Assembly: GCF_023703375.1 (NCBI RefSeq) | Contig: NZ_JAMQGO010000007.1 | Location: 117,259 to 181,258 of the forward strand | Length of the DNA stretch: 64,000 nucleotides | Direction: 5' to 3' | Source: Lutimaribacter degradans | Lineage (GTDB): Bacteria; Pseudomonadota; Alphaproteobacteria; Rhodobacterales; Rhodobacteraceae | In this document: positions 53,195 to 61,580 of the stretch, one piece after another | Layout of the letters: each line of letters begins with the position of its first letter | Position numbering within the stretch: the first letter of the stretch is position 1 | The notes under the pieces: model-generated | The model's input: only the letters and a program-made list of their open reading frames with translations | Told to the model about the DNA's origin: nothing | The model's database searches: none | Made by a program: the position numbers and the translations under genes

Positions 53195-53225
53195 GGGCGG
53201 GCCATCATGGCCCGCCCCTTTCCCC
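53195..53225 (+). terminator. Terminator-like hairpin after the system 3 binding-protein gene
   Basis: GGGCGGGCC (53195-53203) pairs perfectly with GGCCCGCCC (53209-53217) over an ATCAT loop and is followed by CTTTCCCCC. It lies 8 bp after the stop codon and 14 bp before the amidohydrolase start region, so it probably lowers rather than stops expression of that gene. Confidence 0.6.
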
Positions 53226-53238
53226 CAAGAGGCAGAGC

Positions 53239-54900
53239 ATGACCCCCGAAATCGTTATCCTGAACGGCCGTCTGATCACTTTTGACGACGCACACCCCAC
53301 CGCCAGTGCGCTTGCGATTTCCGGCGGCTCGATCGCCGCCGTGGGCCAGACAGATGAAATTCGCGGGCTCGCCGGGCCGGGCACGCGGGTGATCGATGCG
53401 GGCGGTGCCACCGTCATGCCCGGTTTCATCGACAGCCATGTGCACCTTTTCGGCGGCTCGGTCGAACTTGCCTGCCTCGATCTTTACGGCGTGCAAGGCT
53501 TGGACCAACTGACCGCGAAAGTGCGCGAATGGGCCGCTCAAAACACTGATGACCGGCTGGTTTTCGCGGTGCAGGCGGATTACACGATCCTTGGCCCCGG
53601 CCAGCACACCACGCGCCAGGCGCTGGACAAAGTGCTGCCCGACCGTCCCTTTGCAATGTTCGCACCCGATCACCACACAGTCTGGGCCAATACTCCCGCG
53701 TTGGAGATGGCCGGCCTGCTGCATGGCGGGCAGGTGGAAATGGGCGCCGAGATCGTGATGGCCGCCGATGGCACCGCCACGGGTGAATTGCGTGAACCGG
53801 GCGCCTATGCCCCGGTGCTGAAGCTGACCAAGCATGGCGGGCGCGACATGCTGGGCCTTGTTACCGGCGCCGACCCGGTGCCGCCCGCAACACCCGCCGA
53901 ACGGGCATTGGACAAGGCCGCGATTGCCCGTGGTCTGAAACATTGCGCCAGCCACGGGATCACGGGGCTGCACAACATGGACGGCAATTTCTACAACCTG
54001 GAGCTTCTGACCGAGCTTGAGGCAGACGGCGACCTGCTGGCGCGCGTCGAAGTGCCGTTTCATTTCAAAAGTCATGACAGCCTGGACCGCTTTGCCGAGG
54101 CCGAGGAAATGCGCGCCCGCTACAATGGCGATTGGGTGTGGTGTAACCGGGTCAAGATGTTCATCGACGGTGTTGTAGAAAGCTCGACCGCGCTGATGCT
54201 GGAGCCCTATCCGGGGCTGGATACGGTGGGCGACGCGGTGTTCGACTACGACCATTTCGAAGCGGCCGCGATCAAGGCCGACGCGATGGGCCTGCAAATC
54301 GCCGTGCACGCCATCGGCGACAAGGGCATTCGCTGGACGCTGGATGCCTACGAGGCCGCGCTACGCGCCAATGGCCGCCGCGACAGCCGCCACCGGGTAG
54401 AGCATATCGAGGTGTTGCATCCCGACGACCTTCCCCGCTTTGCCGAACTGGGCGTCGTCGCCTCGATCCAGCCCGGGCACGCACCCTTTGGCGGCATCTT
54501 TCCACCCGAAGGCGTCGGCAAGATGCTGCATGACCACCAGATTCCCACCGCCTATGCTTGGCAAGACCTACGCGACAGCGGTGCGCCCGTGATCTTTTCA
54601 ACCGATTGGCCGGTGATCCCGGTGGACGTGATGCCCAACGTCAAGGCCGCTGTGGCACCAATCAAGATGCCCGCCCCTTGGCGCGACCAAAGTCAAAGCC
54701 TTCTGGATACGTTGAAATCCTACACCACCGATAATGCCTGGGTCGAATTCAACGAGGATCGAAAAGGCCGGTTGTCCCCCGGGATGATGGCCGACGTGGT
54801 CGTGATGAGCCACGATTTACAGACAATGGACCCCGACACGCTTGACCAGGCCCGCGCACAAACAACAATCGCGGGCGGGCGCGTGACCTACGAGGCATAA
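53239..54900 (+). CDS. Amidohydrolase family 3 protein (YtcJ-like)
   Basis: The 553-residue hydrolase has the N-terminal beta-sandwich (ILNGRLITFDD), the metal motif GFIDSHVHLFGG near residue 64, the middle HAIGDKGIRWTLDAYE, HRVEHIEVLHPDDL and FSTDWPVIPVDVMPN, which is the YtcJ/N-substituted formamide deformylase-like group. It is a cytoplasmic metal hydrolase acting on amide or N-formyl groups; the exact substrate is unknown. Placed right after a polyamine-type importer, it may deacylate an imported N-acyl amine. The ATG at 53239 follows AAGAGGC; the longer upstream frame overlaps the binding-protein gene. Confidence 0.87.
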   Translation: MTPEIVILNGRLITFDDAHPTASALAISGGSIAAVGQTDEIRGLAGPGTRVIDAGGATVMPGFIDSHVHLFGGSVELACLDLYGVQGLDQLTAKVREWAAQNTDDRLVFAVQADYTILGPGQHTTRQALDKVLPDRPFAMFAPDHHTVWANTPALEMAGLLHGGQVEMGAEIVMAADGTATGELREPGAYAPVLKLTKHGGRDMLGLVTGADPVPPATPAERALDKAAIARGLKHCASHGITGLHNMDGNFYNLELLTELEADGDLLARVEVPFHFKSHDSLDRFAEAEEMRARYNGDWVWCNRVKMFIDGVVESSTALMLEPYPGLDTVGDAVFDYDHFEAAAIKADAMGLQIAVHAIGDKGIRWTLDAYEAALRANGRRDSRHRVEHIEVLHPDDLPRFAELGVVASIQPGHAPFGGIFPPEGVGKMLHDHQIPTAYAWQDLRDSGAPVIFSTDWPVIPVDVMPNVKAAVAPIKMPAPWRDQSQSLLDTLKSYTTDNAWVEFNEDRKGRLSPGMMADVVVMSHDLQTMDPDTLDQARAQTTIAGGRVTYEA

Positions 54901-54999
54901 GATCAAGGAAAAGTGGTGCACCTAAAAGGAGAAACTTCAAACCTCCTGTTCGCAGCGTTGAGGGACTGGGAACGGGCCTTGAAGAACTCATGAACGCGG

Positions 55000-55028
55000 G
55001 TTTGCCGCTGATGCCTTCGGCGGCAAAC
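55000..55028. terminator. Hairpin between the amidohydrolase gene and the helicase remnant
   Basis: GTTTGCCGC (55000-55008) pairs perfectly with GCGGCAAAC (55020-55028) across an 11-nt loop, in the 132-bp space between convergent genes. The remaining sequence of 54901-55032 holds no recognisable gene. Confidence 0.35.
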
Positions 55029-55032
55029 CAAC

Positions 55033-56112
55033 CTATGTGAATGTGATCACACTTGAACACGAACATACAACGATCTTTCTAGCTCCTCTTGTGAGTGCCA
55101 CATAAAGGTCATTCGGCCCAAACTCATCGGTATCGAGGAGCACAACCACATCGGCCTCAAGTCCTTTCAACAGTAAAGTGCATCCAACGGCTCGCCCCTT
55201 GATCTCACGACCCACAACACGCTGTTGCTCTCTTACCGAGACCGAAATCTCGTGGAACTCTTCTGCATCCGAGCATGAATCCAAAGCACGCAGGCAAGCT
55301 GAAAGGATTGCAGGCCGGTGAGGGCGAACACCGCTAAGCTTATTTATCTCAACGAGAAACCGGTTCGCCGTGCGCGGTGCTGGATCCTCTCCAAAGGCAA
55401 TCGCGGCGAGTTCCATTTCCGACGGGTCTGTGCGTGCTCGACCACTTTCGACCTTGCTTAACCGGCTCTTCAAGTCTGACGCACTAACTCCTGTCATTAT
55501 GGTTGCCGCGAAGTCGATCAATTGACTGCGTGCATTCGTCGATTTGAAAACAAAGGTATCAGCGAAATCAATAAAATCGGAAAGGTCGACCGCTTCAACG
55601 ACCACAGCGCCCGGTGTTTGACGAGCTACTCTCTGCTGTCGCGTTTTATTCATTCCATGAGAACTGAACCACGGGCCACTGAGGACTTGGTTCTTGCCGC
55701 CTTCGGTCGCTTCTAAAGCCAACTTTGCTACCCGCTCCACCGAATTGCGATCACCAGTGATGCGCCAGTCTTCAACTTTGGCCTTCGCAATCAAATCATG
55801 GAAAAGTCCCTCAACACGATGAACTGCTTGCGGATCATCTGTGGCGACCCCGATGAGGATTGGTATGTGAGCCCGCTCGGCGACAATGTGAGCCACTGCG
55901 ATGACCCGGTTTGAACAGTAGCTCAAGAGCCTGAGGCAACTCTTCCCCCAATCCCAAAGGCAACCGCGTGGAGTCTGCTGCCGGAGTTGAAAGAAGCAGT
56001 GCGGCTCCAAAGGGGCCATTTGATTGCCTAAGAAGCCAATTGTATTCTGCCTCGCGCTCTGTCCCTTTGCGGATGCGAAAGACGACATCGACGCCAATTT
56101 CGTTGGTGTATC
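55033..56112 (-). pseudogene. UvrD/REP-type helicase C-terminal fragment, 5'-truncated and frameshifted
   Basis: The C-terminal end reads GRAVGCTLLLKGLEADVVVLLDTDEFGPNDLYVALTRGARKIVVCS, which contains the last helicase motifs of superfamily 1 DNA helicases (the LKGLEAD and VALTRG blocks). Upstream the reading frame breaks near 55908: one frame gives RYTNEIGVDVVFRIRKG to GEELPQALELLFK, and the other resumes with RVIAVAHIVAERAHIPILIGV; removing one C from the AAACCGGG run would join them. The N-terminal ATPase part is missing, replaced at about 56113 by the start of an IS21 istA gene. Two broken ends and a frameshift make a functional product unlikely. Confidence 0.75.
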
Positions 56113-56391
56113 TAACCTCACGCGCCGAAAGCCCCTGTTCATGCGTCAGTCGCAGTATCGTTCGTATGTCTTGCACGGTCGTGCGCCTCGCTTGCTTCCG
56201 TCTCGGCATGGTCCCTCCCGGCCTTGTTCAAGACCGGCAGAATGCCGCGACGGTGCAGGCGAGGACCAACCGGCCCCAAGCCCTCCCGGAACTGTCCGGG
56301 AATTAGCGAAATCCCTGTCCGGGATTTACCGAAACACGTGTCCGGGAATTACTGAAATGCTTGTCCGGGATTTACCGAAACCCGCAGTCCA
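56113..56391 (-). mobile_element. IS21-family element remnant: left end and first codons of istA
   Basis: From 56209 on the minus strand the frame reads MPRRKQARRTTVQDIRTIL then RLTHEQGLSAREV, the N-terminal helix-turn-helix start of IS21-type IstA transposases; family resemblance stops after about 32 residues, where helicase-like sequence begins. Upstream of it lie four tandem 23-bp repeats that resemble the multiple transposase-binding repeats of IS21 ends. The rest of istA and istB and the other end are missing, so this is a deletion remnant and immobile. Confidence 0.7.
56293..56386. repeat. Four tandem 23-bp repeats (IS21-type terminal repeats)
   Basis: Units start at 56293, 56316, 56339 and 56362, an exact 23-bp period. 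Each begins TGTCCGGGA and continues with an ATT or TTT, then a [AC][CG][CT]GAAA core. Alternate units are more alike, with units 2 and 4 sharing TTTACCGAAAC. They lie just upstream of the istA start fragment. Confidence 0.85.
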
Positions 56392-56404
56392 GAACCGTAT
56401 TACT

Positions 56405-56830
56405 ATGTTAACGCCACTTGAGGCAGCGTTGGAGGAGTTCGATGCGGCTATTGAGAAGGCAGAACGAATGATACGCCGTTCATCCGCAGCCCCCACGAAA
56501 GAGTTCTATGAAGCTTCTTTTCGCATATCAGTTGGCGTCCTGAACTTCAGCTCTAAGAATGTGCAAGAGTACCATAACGCCGTTTCCGACACGACCGCTA
56601 AGCTATCAGCACTCACGCGTTGGATTGGACACATAATTGGTCAAGACCCTGATATTGCTGCAAAGCTTGGTGAAGAAATTAACAAAGTAGTTAGCGGCTC
56701 ATCGGAACGCCTGAATGCGCTGATGGGAACAGGCGAACCAATTGAGTTAGTTCTAACAGAGGCGAAATTGGTACGAGACACTTGCAGAAGCGCGATCAAG
56801 AAACACTTGGATAGCGCATCAAATAGCTAA
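56405..56830 (+). CDS. Hypothetical protein
   Basis: The 141-residue product (starting MLTPLEAALEEFDAAIEKAER) is not a family I recognise. It is mainly helical, with RMIRRSSAAPTKEFYEASFRIS in the first third and GQDPDIAAKLGEEINKVVSGSSERLNALMG in the second; no membrane segment or signal. The gene is visibly poorer in G+C than its neighbours and uses codons such as TTA and AGA-like AT-rich choices, suggesting acquisition. It begins 14 bp beyond the IS21 repeats and lacks a clear ribosome site, so it may itself be a fragment of a longer gene. Confidence 0.5.
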   Translation: MLTPLEAALEEFDAAIEKAERMIRRSSAAPTKEFYEASFRISVGVLNFSSKNVQEYHNAVSDTTAKLSALTRWIGHIIGQDPDIAAKLGEEINKVVSGSSERLNALMGTGEPIELVLTEAKLVRDTCRSAIKKHLDSASNS

Positions 56831-57386
56831 CTTACGTCCATCTTTGGCAGCCTGCAGAGTTGAGCGTCCTAGCGCCGTTGGGGGCTTTCTGCGCCCAAAC
56901 CTCCGAGGATATTAGTCGTAAACTACAATAGTAGCTCCTATGGCCGCCAAGGCACATTGATCCGCTGACCAACAGCAGCCATTGGAGCGGCTGCAGCGAA
57001 AGAGCGCTTCGTGCCGCGCTGCGGACCTTCGATTTGCCGAAATGCTGCGCGATCGACGAATGGCCGGGTCTGGCGAAGCTGCGCCGCAGCGCTCGGCCAT
57101 GAAGTGAACGGCAAGTAAGGGCCGGGTGTGTCGTGAAGGGCGACCATAGTTTGCAGTCTTGCAAGGTCAGATCCCTGCGCATAGCTTCCGCTCAGCCGGG
57201 CCGACCCGGTCCTGACGGAAACTATCAGATGACGGCAGTCAGCCCCAGAGCATCAGATCGTCAATGATACCTAACCTTGTCGACGCCCCCCTATAAAGGA
57301 CGGTTTGCAGACCTGTGAAATCGTGGCACGACAATCTCGTATCGGCAATTCAATCAAACAGCCTCTGCAACCATGTGCTTGCGCAA
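56831..57386. other. 556-bp stretch without a convincing gene
   Basis: Short minus-strand frames exist (for example 56832-57182) but show no domain, no ribosome site and cysteine/arginine-rich composition typical of chance translation. A small stem CCGGG/CCCGG lies at 57196-57209. The stretch separates the convergent orphan gene at 56405-56830 and the membrane protein gene ending at 57387, next to the IS21 scar, and looks like decayed DNA. Confidence 0.5.
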
Positions 57387-58058
57387 TCAATGACCTTGGA
57401 CTGCTGTGTAAATCCCGAACAATCCCACAAGGATCAGGCTCAGTGCCCAAACCACGTCAAGGTTGAACCACGTCCGCGACAGGAACTTAAGTCCAAAATA
57501 GAAGTATATCGCCACGGCGATTGCTCCACCGGCGACGGTCATGGCGATCGTGTGCACCAGGGCGACGATGAACGCCGAGGCGATGTTCTGCCCCATCAGT
57601 TGCCGCGCGGCGTCGTGGCCGCCGTCGCCTGCATCGATGCCGCAAATCCCAAGATAGATGGGTACCAGCATCAACCCGGCTCCGTGCGCCATCGCAGCCA
57701 GGAATGACCACAGCACCAGCTTGGTGGGGTGAACCCGTGACAGGAACCTGGGGTGCCTGCGATTGATCAGCAGGTAGACCCCCATGGCGAAAACCAGTGC
57801 ACCGGCGCCCGCACGTATTTCCGTCTGCCAGGTTACCAGCGCGGTCATCATCGAGAATGGCAACAGGATGGCCAGCATGGCCAGCAGATGCCCGATCGCC
57901 AGCGCGCCGATGGCCTTTGCCATGGCGCTGTGCCGACCTTCCATGAGTCCAGCCGATACCGCCAGCGGCCAACCCATGCCGGGATTGACGCCATGATACA
58001 GCCCTGAAAGGATGACGGCCCCCCAGAGGACCGTCATCGTGCTTGCGTCGAGTTCCAT
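57387..58058 (-). CDS. Membrane protein of unknown function linked to the SelenBP1-family gene
   Basis: The 223-residue protein has about six hydrophobic helices. It begins with MTVLWGAVILSGLYHGVNPGMGWPLAVSAGLMEGRHSAM, a first-helix HGVNPGMGW motif reminiscent of polytopic metal or sulfur-compound permeases (NicO/UreH-like) though the HxxxxDH metal signature is not present. A helix near 115-140 carries AMAHGAGLMLVPIYLGICG. Its ATG directly follows the stop of the SelenBP1-family gene (TGAATG), so the two are translationally coupled and probably act together, for example in metal supply or movement of a sulfur product. That role is inference. Confidence 0.75.
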   Translation of the reverse strand: MELDASTMTVLWGAVILSGLYHGVNPGMGWPLAVSAGLMEGRHSAMAKAIGALAIGHLLAMLAILLPFSMMTALVTWQTEIRAGAGALVFAMGVYLLINRRHPRFLSRVHPTKLVLWSFLAAMAHGAGLMLVPIYLGICGIDAGDGGHDAARQLMGQNIASAFIVALVHTIAMTVAGGAIAVAIYFYFGLKFLSRTWFNLDVVWALSLILVGLFGIYTAVQGH

Positions 58059-59459
58059 TCAGACGTTGGGATAGCAGAAGCTGTCGGTCGAGCAGTCACC
58101 GCCTTCAAGCCGGATCTGGTGCGCGCGGTAGCCCTTGGGGAAGTCGACGTAGAAATCCTTGTCGAGCGTCAGCCCGCCGTTTTCGCCGACATGGGCCATG
58201 ACCATCTGGCCGCCCTCCTGACCGGGATAGAACTGGTCGTCCCAGGTGGAGTAGAGCGAGTTGGTCCAGTAGACCCTTTTGCCGTCACGGCTGATCTCGA
58301 CCATCTGCGGACCGAAGGCGAAATCGCCGCCGCCCGGGTGCTTCGTGCCGCGCCCGATACCGCCAAGTTCGACTTTGCCGGCAAGCACCGGGTTCATCGG
58401 GTCGGTCACGTCATACTGGTGCATCTCGCCCAAGCCCCAGCAGGCAACGTAGAGGTACTTGTCGTCAAGGCTGAGGTCGATATCGGTGACCAGAGGCGGC
58501 ACCGCCTCGAAGCCCTGCAAAAGCGGTGGCAGGTTCTCGGGTTTTTCCGGGCGCGGGTCGATGGTGATGGTCTTTTTGGACTGCCACGTGCCGTCATCGC
58601 CGCGCCACCATGTGAAGATCGCCCCTTGCAGGTTGGTTGTGTCCACCACGACGCCACAAAAGCCGTAGGACTTCTTGGGATCATGGGCAGGACGGATTTC
58701 CAACGCCATCTGGTAGTTCTCGCCGAAATCAATGGTCTGGATGTTCTTACGTTTACGCAGGTCCCAGAAATGGATCGAATGGCCATATTTGTTGGACAGC
58801 AAATCCTCAGCCACGATGCCGTTCTCGTATTGCGGCGGCAGGCCCCATTCGGAGCTGACCATGTAGTCTTGCGGCAGATTCCACCAGAAATCGTAGTGCT
58901 TGTCCTGTTTTCCCCGGTCCATCTCGTAGCGCCCGATGACCTCGAATGTCTCGCAATCCATGATGAATATGCCGGGAGGCCCGTCCGTGCCATCCTCTCC
59001 GCCGCCGCCAAGTGTCGAGACATAGATGCCCTCGGGGCCGCAATGGATTGTATGAGGCCGCGAATAACCGGTCTTGGCAAAGACCTCTTCGGGTTCGATG
59101 ATCTTGTGGATCTTGGCGTCCATCGGATCTTTCACGTCGATGACATAGATGCGCGACGAACGGATGCCCGGCACAATCAGATAGCGCCGCTCAAGAAAGG
59201 CATGGCCAGACAAAGGTGACAACGACGAGGAACAGGCGTTCCAGCCGAAGTGATGAAATTCGTCGCCTTTGTAGGGCATCACAAGTGTGTTGACGATGGT
59301 GCCGTAACTGTCCGATTTTGGATCAAGATCTACAACGGCGATCCCGTCGGGTTGTGCGCCGTCGGGGCTAAGCATCACCGTGAAGCCATAGTTTTCGACA
59401 GGTGCCTGCATGGCAAGCTGCGCCGTGGCGTGAAACGTCGGATCCGGTCTTAAGGTCAT
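58059..59459 (-). CDS. mtoX: Selenium-binding protein (SBP56) family, probable methanethiol oxidase
   Basis: The 466-residue protein matches the SelenBP1/MtoX family along its length: HHFGWNACSSSL, RYLIVPGIRSSRIYVIDV, YSRPHTIHCGPEGIYVSTLGG, HYDFWWNLPQDYMVSSEWG, YGHSIHFWDLRKRKN, DIDLSLDDKYLYVACWGLGEMHQYDV and RAHQIRLEGGDCSTDSFCYP. The conserved histidines in these blocks are thought to bind copper. Characterised members oxidise methanethiol to formaldehyde, hydrogen sulfide and hydrogen peroxide. Unlike periplasmic bacterial MtoX, no signal peptide is seen. Upstream lies an IclR regulator, then divergent formaldehyde dehydrogenase, which fits the reaction. Confidence 0.85.
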   Translation of the reverse strand: MTLRPDPTFHATAQLAMQAPVENYGFTVMLSPDGAQPDGIAVVDLDPKSDSYGTIVNTLVMPYKGDEFHHFGWNACSSSLSPLSGHAFLERRYLIVPGIRSSRIYVIDVKDPMDAKIHKIIEPEEVFAKTGYSRPHTIHCGPEGIYVSTLGGGGEDGTDGPPGIFIMDCETFEVIGRYEMDRGKQDKHYDFWWNLPQDYMVSSEWGLPPQYENGIVAEDLLSNKYGHSIHFWDLRKRKNIQTIDFGENYQMALEIRPAHDPKKSYGFCGVVVDTTNLQGAIFTWWRGDDGTWQSKKTITIDPRPEKPENLPPLLQGFEAVPPLVTDIDLSLDDKYLYVACWGLGEMHQYDVTDPMNPVLAGKVELGGIGRGTKHPGGGDFAFGPQMVEISRDGKRVYWTNSLYSTWDDQFYPGQEGGQMVMAHVGENGGLTLDKDFYVDFPKGYRAHQIRLEGGDCSTDSFCYPNV

Positions 59460-59543
59460 GTTTTTTCCTCCCTGGAATGTTCAAACCCGCAATGGGCCGT
59501 CTTGGTTTTTTCCTTTCTTATTGGTGACGTGGGTCAGGCCTCC

Positions 59544-60302
59544 TCAAACCTCGGCCACGTTGCACAGCTGAATGGCCCCGCTGACGCGGTCGGCCAGGTC
59601 GATAAGTTGAAATCCAATCTCTTCGCGGTAAGCGTTTCCAAATCTTCTGATCGGCCCAACGGCCCCCACGCTGAATGTCGCGCCGATATTGCCGATGGAT
59701 ACCGGCGCAGCCACGCTGGCGATTCCGAGGTCGATCTCCTGATCGCAATCGGCGAAGCCGCGCTCGGCAATGCGGGCAAAGTCCGCCCGCAACTCGGTAT
59801 CGGTCGTCTTGGTGTGTTCGGTATAGGCCTTGAGGCTGCCGCTGATGATCGACTCCTGGAATTCCGGTTCGGTAAAGGCCGCGATGGCCTTGGAACACGA
59901 ACAGGCATGCATCGGCCGCACCCCCAGCCCGGGGTGAACGAAGGCGCGTCCCGGATCATCGGGCGTTTCGACATGTATGATCTCGACCTGGCCGTTGCGA
60001 AACCGGGCCAGAAAGACGGTTTCGTTGAACTGGATTGCTGCCGACTTGAGCAGTGGTGCCGCCGCCCTGCGCACATCTACGTCGGATTTCCCCAGAAGGG
60101 CGATCCGGATCAGCCGCTCTCCGATCACGACGCGCCCGTCGCCCGATGGCGCCTCGACTAGGCCTTGATCCTGAAGCGTCTGGATCAGCCTGTAGCAGGT
60201 CGGCTTGGGCAGCCCGGTCGCCTTCTGGATTTCCGCAGTCGTAACGGGCCGCCCTGCGACGGCGACGATTTCCAGGATAGCGATCAGGCGGTCCAGATGC
60301 AT
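59544..60302 (-). CDS. IclR-family transcriptional regulator
   Basis: The 252-residue protein has an N-terminal IclR helix-turn-helix (LDRLIAILEIVAVAGRPVTTAEIQKATGLPKPTCYRLIQTLQDQGLVE) and a C-terminal effector domain (VRPMHACSCSKAIAAF; GFADCDQEIDLGIASVAAPV). It is the first gene of an operon with mtoX and the membrane protein, and is divergent from frmA across 90 bp that contain a perfect inverted repeat. It is therefore the likely switch for both arms. Confidence 0.9.
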   Translation of the reverse strand: MHLDRLIAILEIVAVAGRPVTTAEIQKATGLPKPTCYRLIQTLQDQGLVEAPSGDGRVVIGERLIRIALLGKSDVDVRRAAAPLLKSAAIQFNETVFLARFRNGQVEIIHVETPDDPGRAFVHPGLGVRPMHACSCSKAIAAFTEPEFQESIISGSLKAYTEHTKTTDTELRADFARIAERGFADCDQEIDLGIASVAAPVSIGNIGATFSVGAVGPIRRFGNAYREEIGFQLIDLADRVSGAIQLCNVAEV

Positions 60303-60339
60303 GTTGACCGAATCATTTCATAAAAAGAGACTTGTTCTC

Positions 60340-60356
60340 AAATTGTGATACAATTT
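60340..60356. promoter_or_regulatory. Perfect inverted repeat between iclR-type gene and frmA, probable operator
   Basis: AAATTGT (60340-60346) and ACAATTT (60350-60356) flank a GAT centre, in the AT-rich 90-bp divergent region. Size and position fit an IclR dimer site controlling both directions. Confidence 0.55.
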
Positions 60357-60392
60357 GTTCATAAGGCAATCAAATTCGGAAGGATCAAAGAC

Positions 60393-61526
60393 ATGCGTAC
60401 ACGTGCTGCCGTGGCCCTGAAGGCCGGACAACCGCTTGAGATCATGGAGGTGAACCTCGACGGGCCGAAAGCGGGCGAGGTTCTTGTCGAGGTCAAGGCC
60501 ACGGGGCTTTGCCATACCGACGAGTTCACCCGTTCGGGCGGCGATCCCGAGGGGCTTTTCCCGTCGATCCTTGGCCACGAGGGTGCGGGGGTGGTGCTGG
60601 AGGTCGGCGAGGGCGTGACCACGCTCAAGCCCGGCGATCACGTGATCCCGCTTTACACACCGGAATGCCGCGAATGTCACGCCTGCCGCTCGGGCAAGAC
60701 AAACCTGTGCACTGCGATCCGCGGGACGCAAGGTCAGGGCCTGATGCCCGATGGGACCACGCGGTTTTCGATGCTCGATGGCACGCCCATCTATCACTAC
60801 ATGGGCTGCTCGACCTTCGCCAATCATACCGTGATGCCGGAAATCGCGCTGGCAAAGGTGCGCGATGACGCGCCCTTCGACAAGATCTGCTATATTGGCT
60901 GCGGGGTGACGACCGGGATCGGCGCGGTCATCAACACCGCCGGTGTCGAGATCGGCGCCACGGCGGCGGTCTTCGGCCTCGGCGGTATCGGCCTCAACGT
61001 GATTCAGGGCCTGCGTTTGGCCGGCGCCGACAAGATCATCGGCGTGGATCTCAATTCCGACAAGGCCACGATGGCGCGCAAGTTCGGCATGACCGATTTC
61101 GTGAACCCAAGGGAACTTGACGGCCAGTCCGTTACCGAAAAAATCATCGAACTGACCAAGACCGATCAGGACCCATTCGGCGGGGTCGATTATTCCTTCG
61201 ATGCGACCGGCAACGTGCAGGTCATGCGCGACGCGCTGGAATGCTCGCATCGCGGCTGGGGCGTTTCGGTCATCATCGGCGTGGCCCCGGCGGGGGCTGA
61301 GATTTCCACCCGCCCGTTCCAGCTTGTCACGGGCCGAGTCTGGAAGGGCACCGCCTTTGGCGGCGCCAAGGGCCGCAGCGATGTGCCTAAATTTGTCGAT
61401 TGGTACATGAACGGCAAGATCGAGATCGACCCGATGATCACCCACAAGCTGAGCCTCGATCAGATCAACGAAGGCTTCGATCTCATGCATGAAGGCAAAT
61501 CAATCAGGGCTGTTGTGGAGTTCTGA
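60393..61526 (+). CDS. frmA: S-(hydroxymethyl)glutathione dehydrogenase / class III alcohol dehydrogenase
   Basis: The 377-residue zinc enzyme oxidises the formaldehyde-glutathione adduct to S-formylglutathione. Seen are the catalytic zinc ligands in [19 protein letters not shown] and LGHEGAGVV, the structural zinc cysteines in [17 protein letters not shown], and the NAD site [24 protein letters not shown]-type [13 protein letters not shown] is [18 protein letters not shown] here, which is diagnostic for class III. The ATG at 60393 follows GGAAGGATC. Divergent from an IclR gene and mtoX, it probably removes the formaldehyde made by the latter. No frmB is adjacent. Confidence 0.93.
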   Translation: MRTRAAVALKAGQPLEIMEVNLDGPKAGEVLVEVKATGLCHTDEFTRSGGDPEGLFPSILGHEGAGVVLEVGEGVTTLKPGDHVIPLYTPECRECHACRSGKTNLCTAIRGTQGQGLMPDGTTRFSMLDGTPIYHYMGCSTFANHTVMPEIALAKVRDDAPFDKICYIGCGVTTGIGAVINTAGVEIGATAAVFGLGGIGLNVIQGLRLAGADKIIGVDLNSDKATMARKFGMTDFVNPRELDGQSVTEKIIELTKTDQDPFGGVDYSFDATGNVQVMRDALECSHRGWGVSVIIGVAPAGAEISTRPFQLVTGRVWKGTAFGGAKGRSDVPKFVDWYMNGKIEIDPMITHKLSLDQINEGFDLMHEGKSIRAVVEF

Positions 61527-61580
61527 CGCCATCCGTGTCGTTATCCTCCGTTGACGGAGTAAACATGTTGGCGTGGGATT

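Noticed and set aside
53101..54309. 402-codon minus-strand frame opposite the amidohydrolase gene
   Set aside because: Antisense shadow with no conserved motif.
54901..55032. Short peptide readable as GFAADAFGGKPTYVNVITLEHE
   Set aside because: It needs a frame change to connect to anything upstream, and I could not link it to a family; most likely chance reading through the hairpin and the helicase 3' end.
56293..56386. CRISPR-like array
   Set aside because: The 23-bp units are contiguous with no spacers, so they are tandem IS-end repeats and not a CRISPR array.
56832..57182. 116-codon minus-strand frame in the gene-free stretch
   Set aside because: No ribosome site, no domain, and overlapping alternative frames look equally random.
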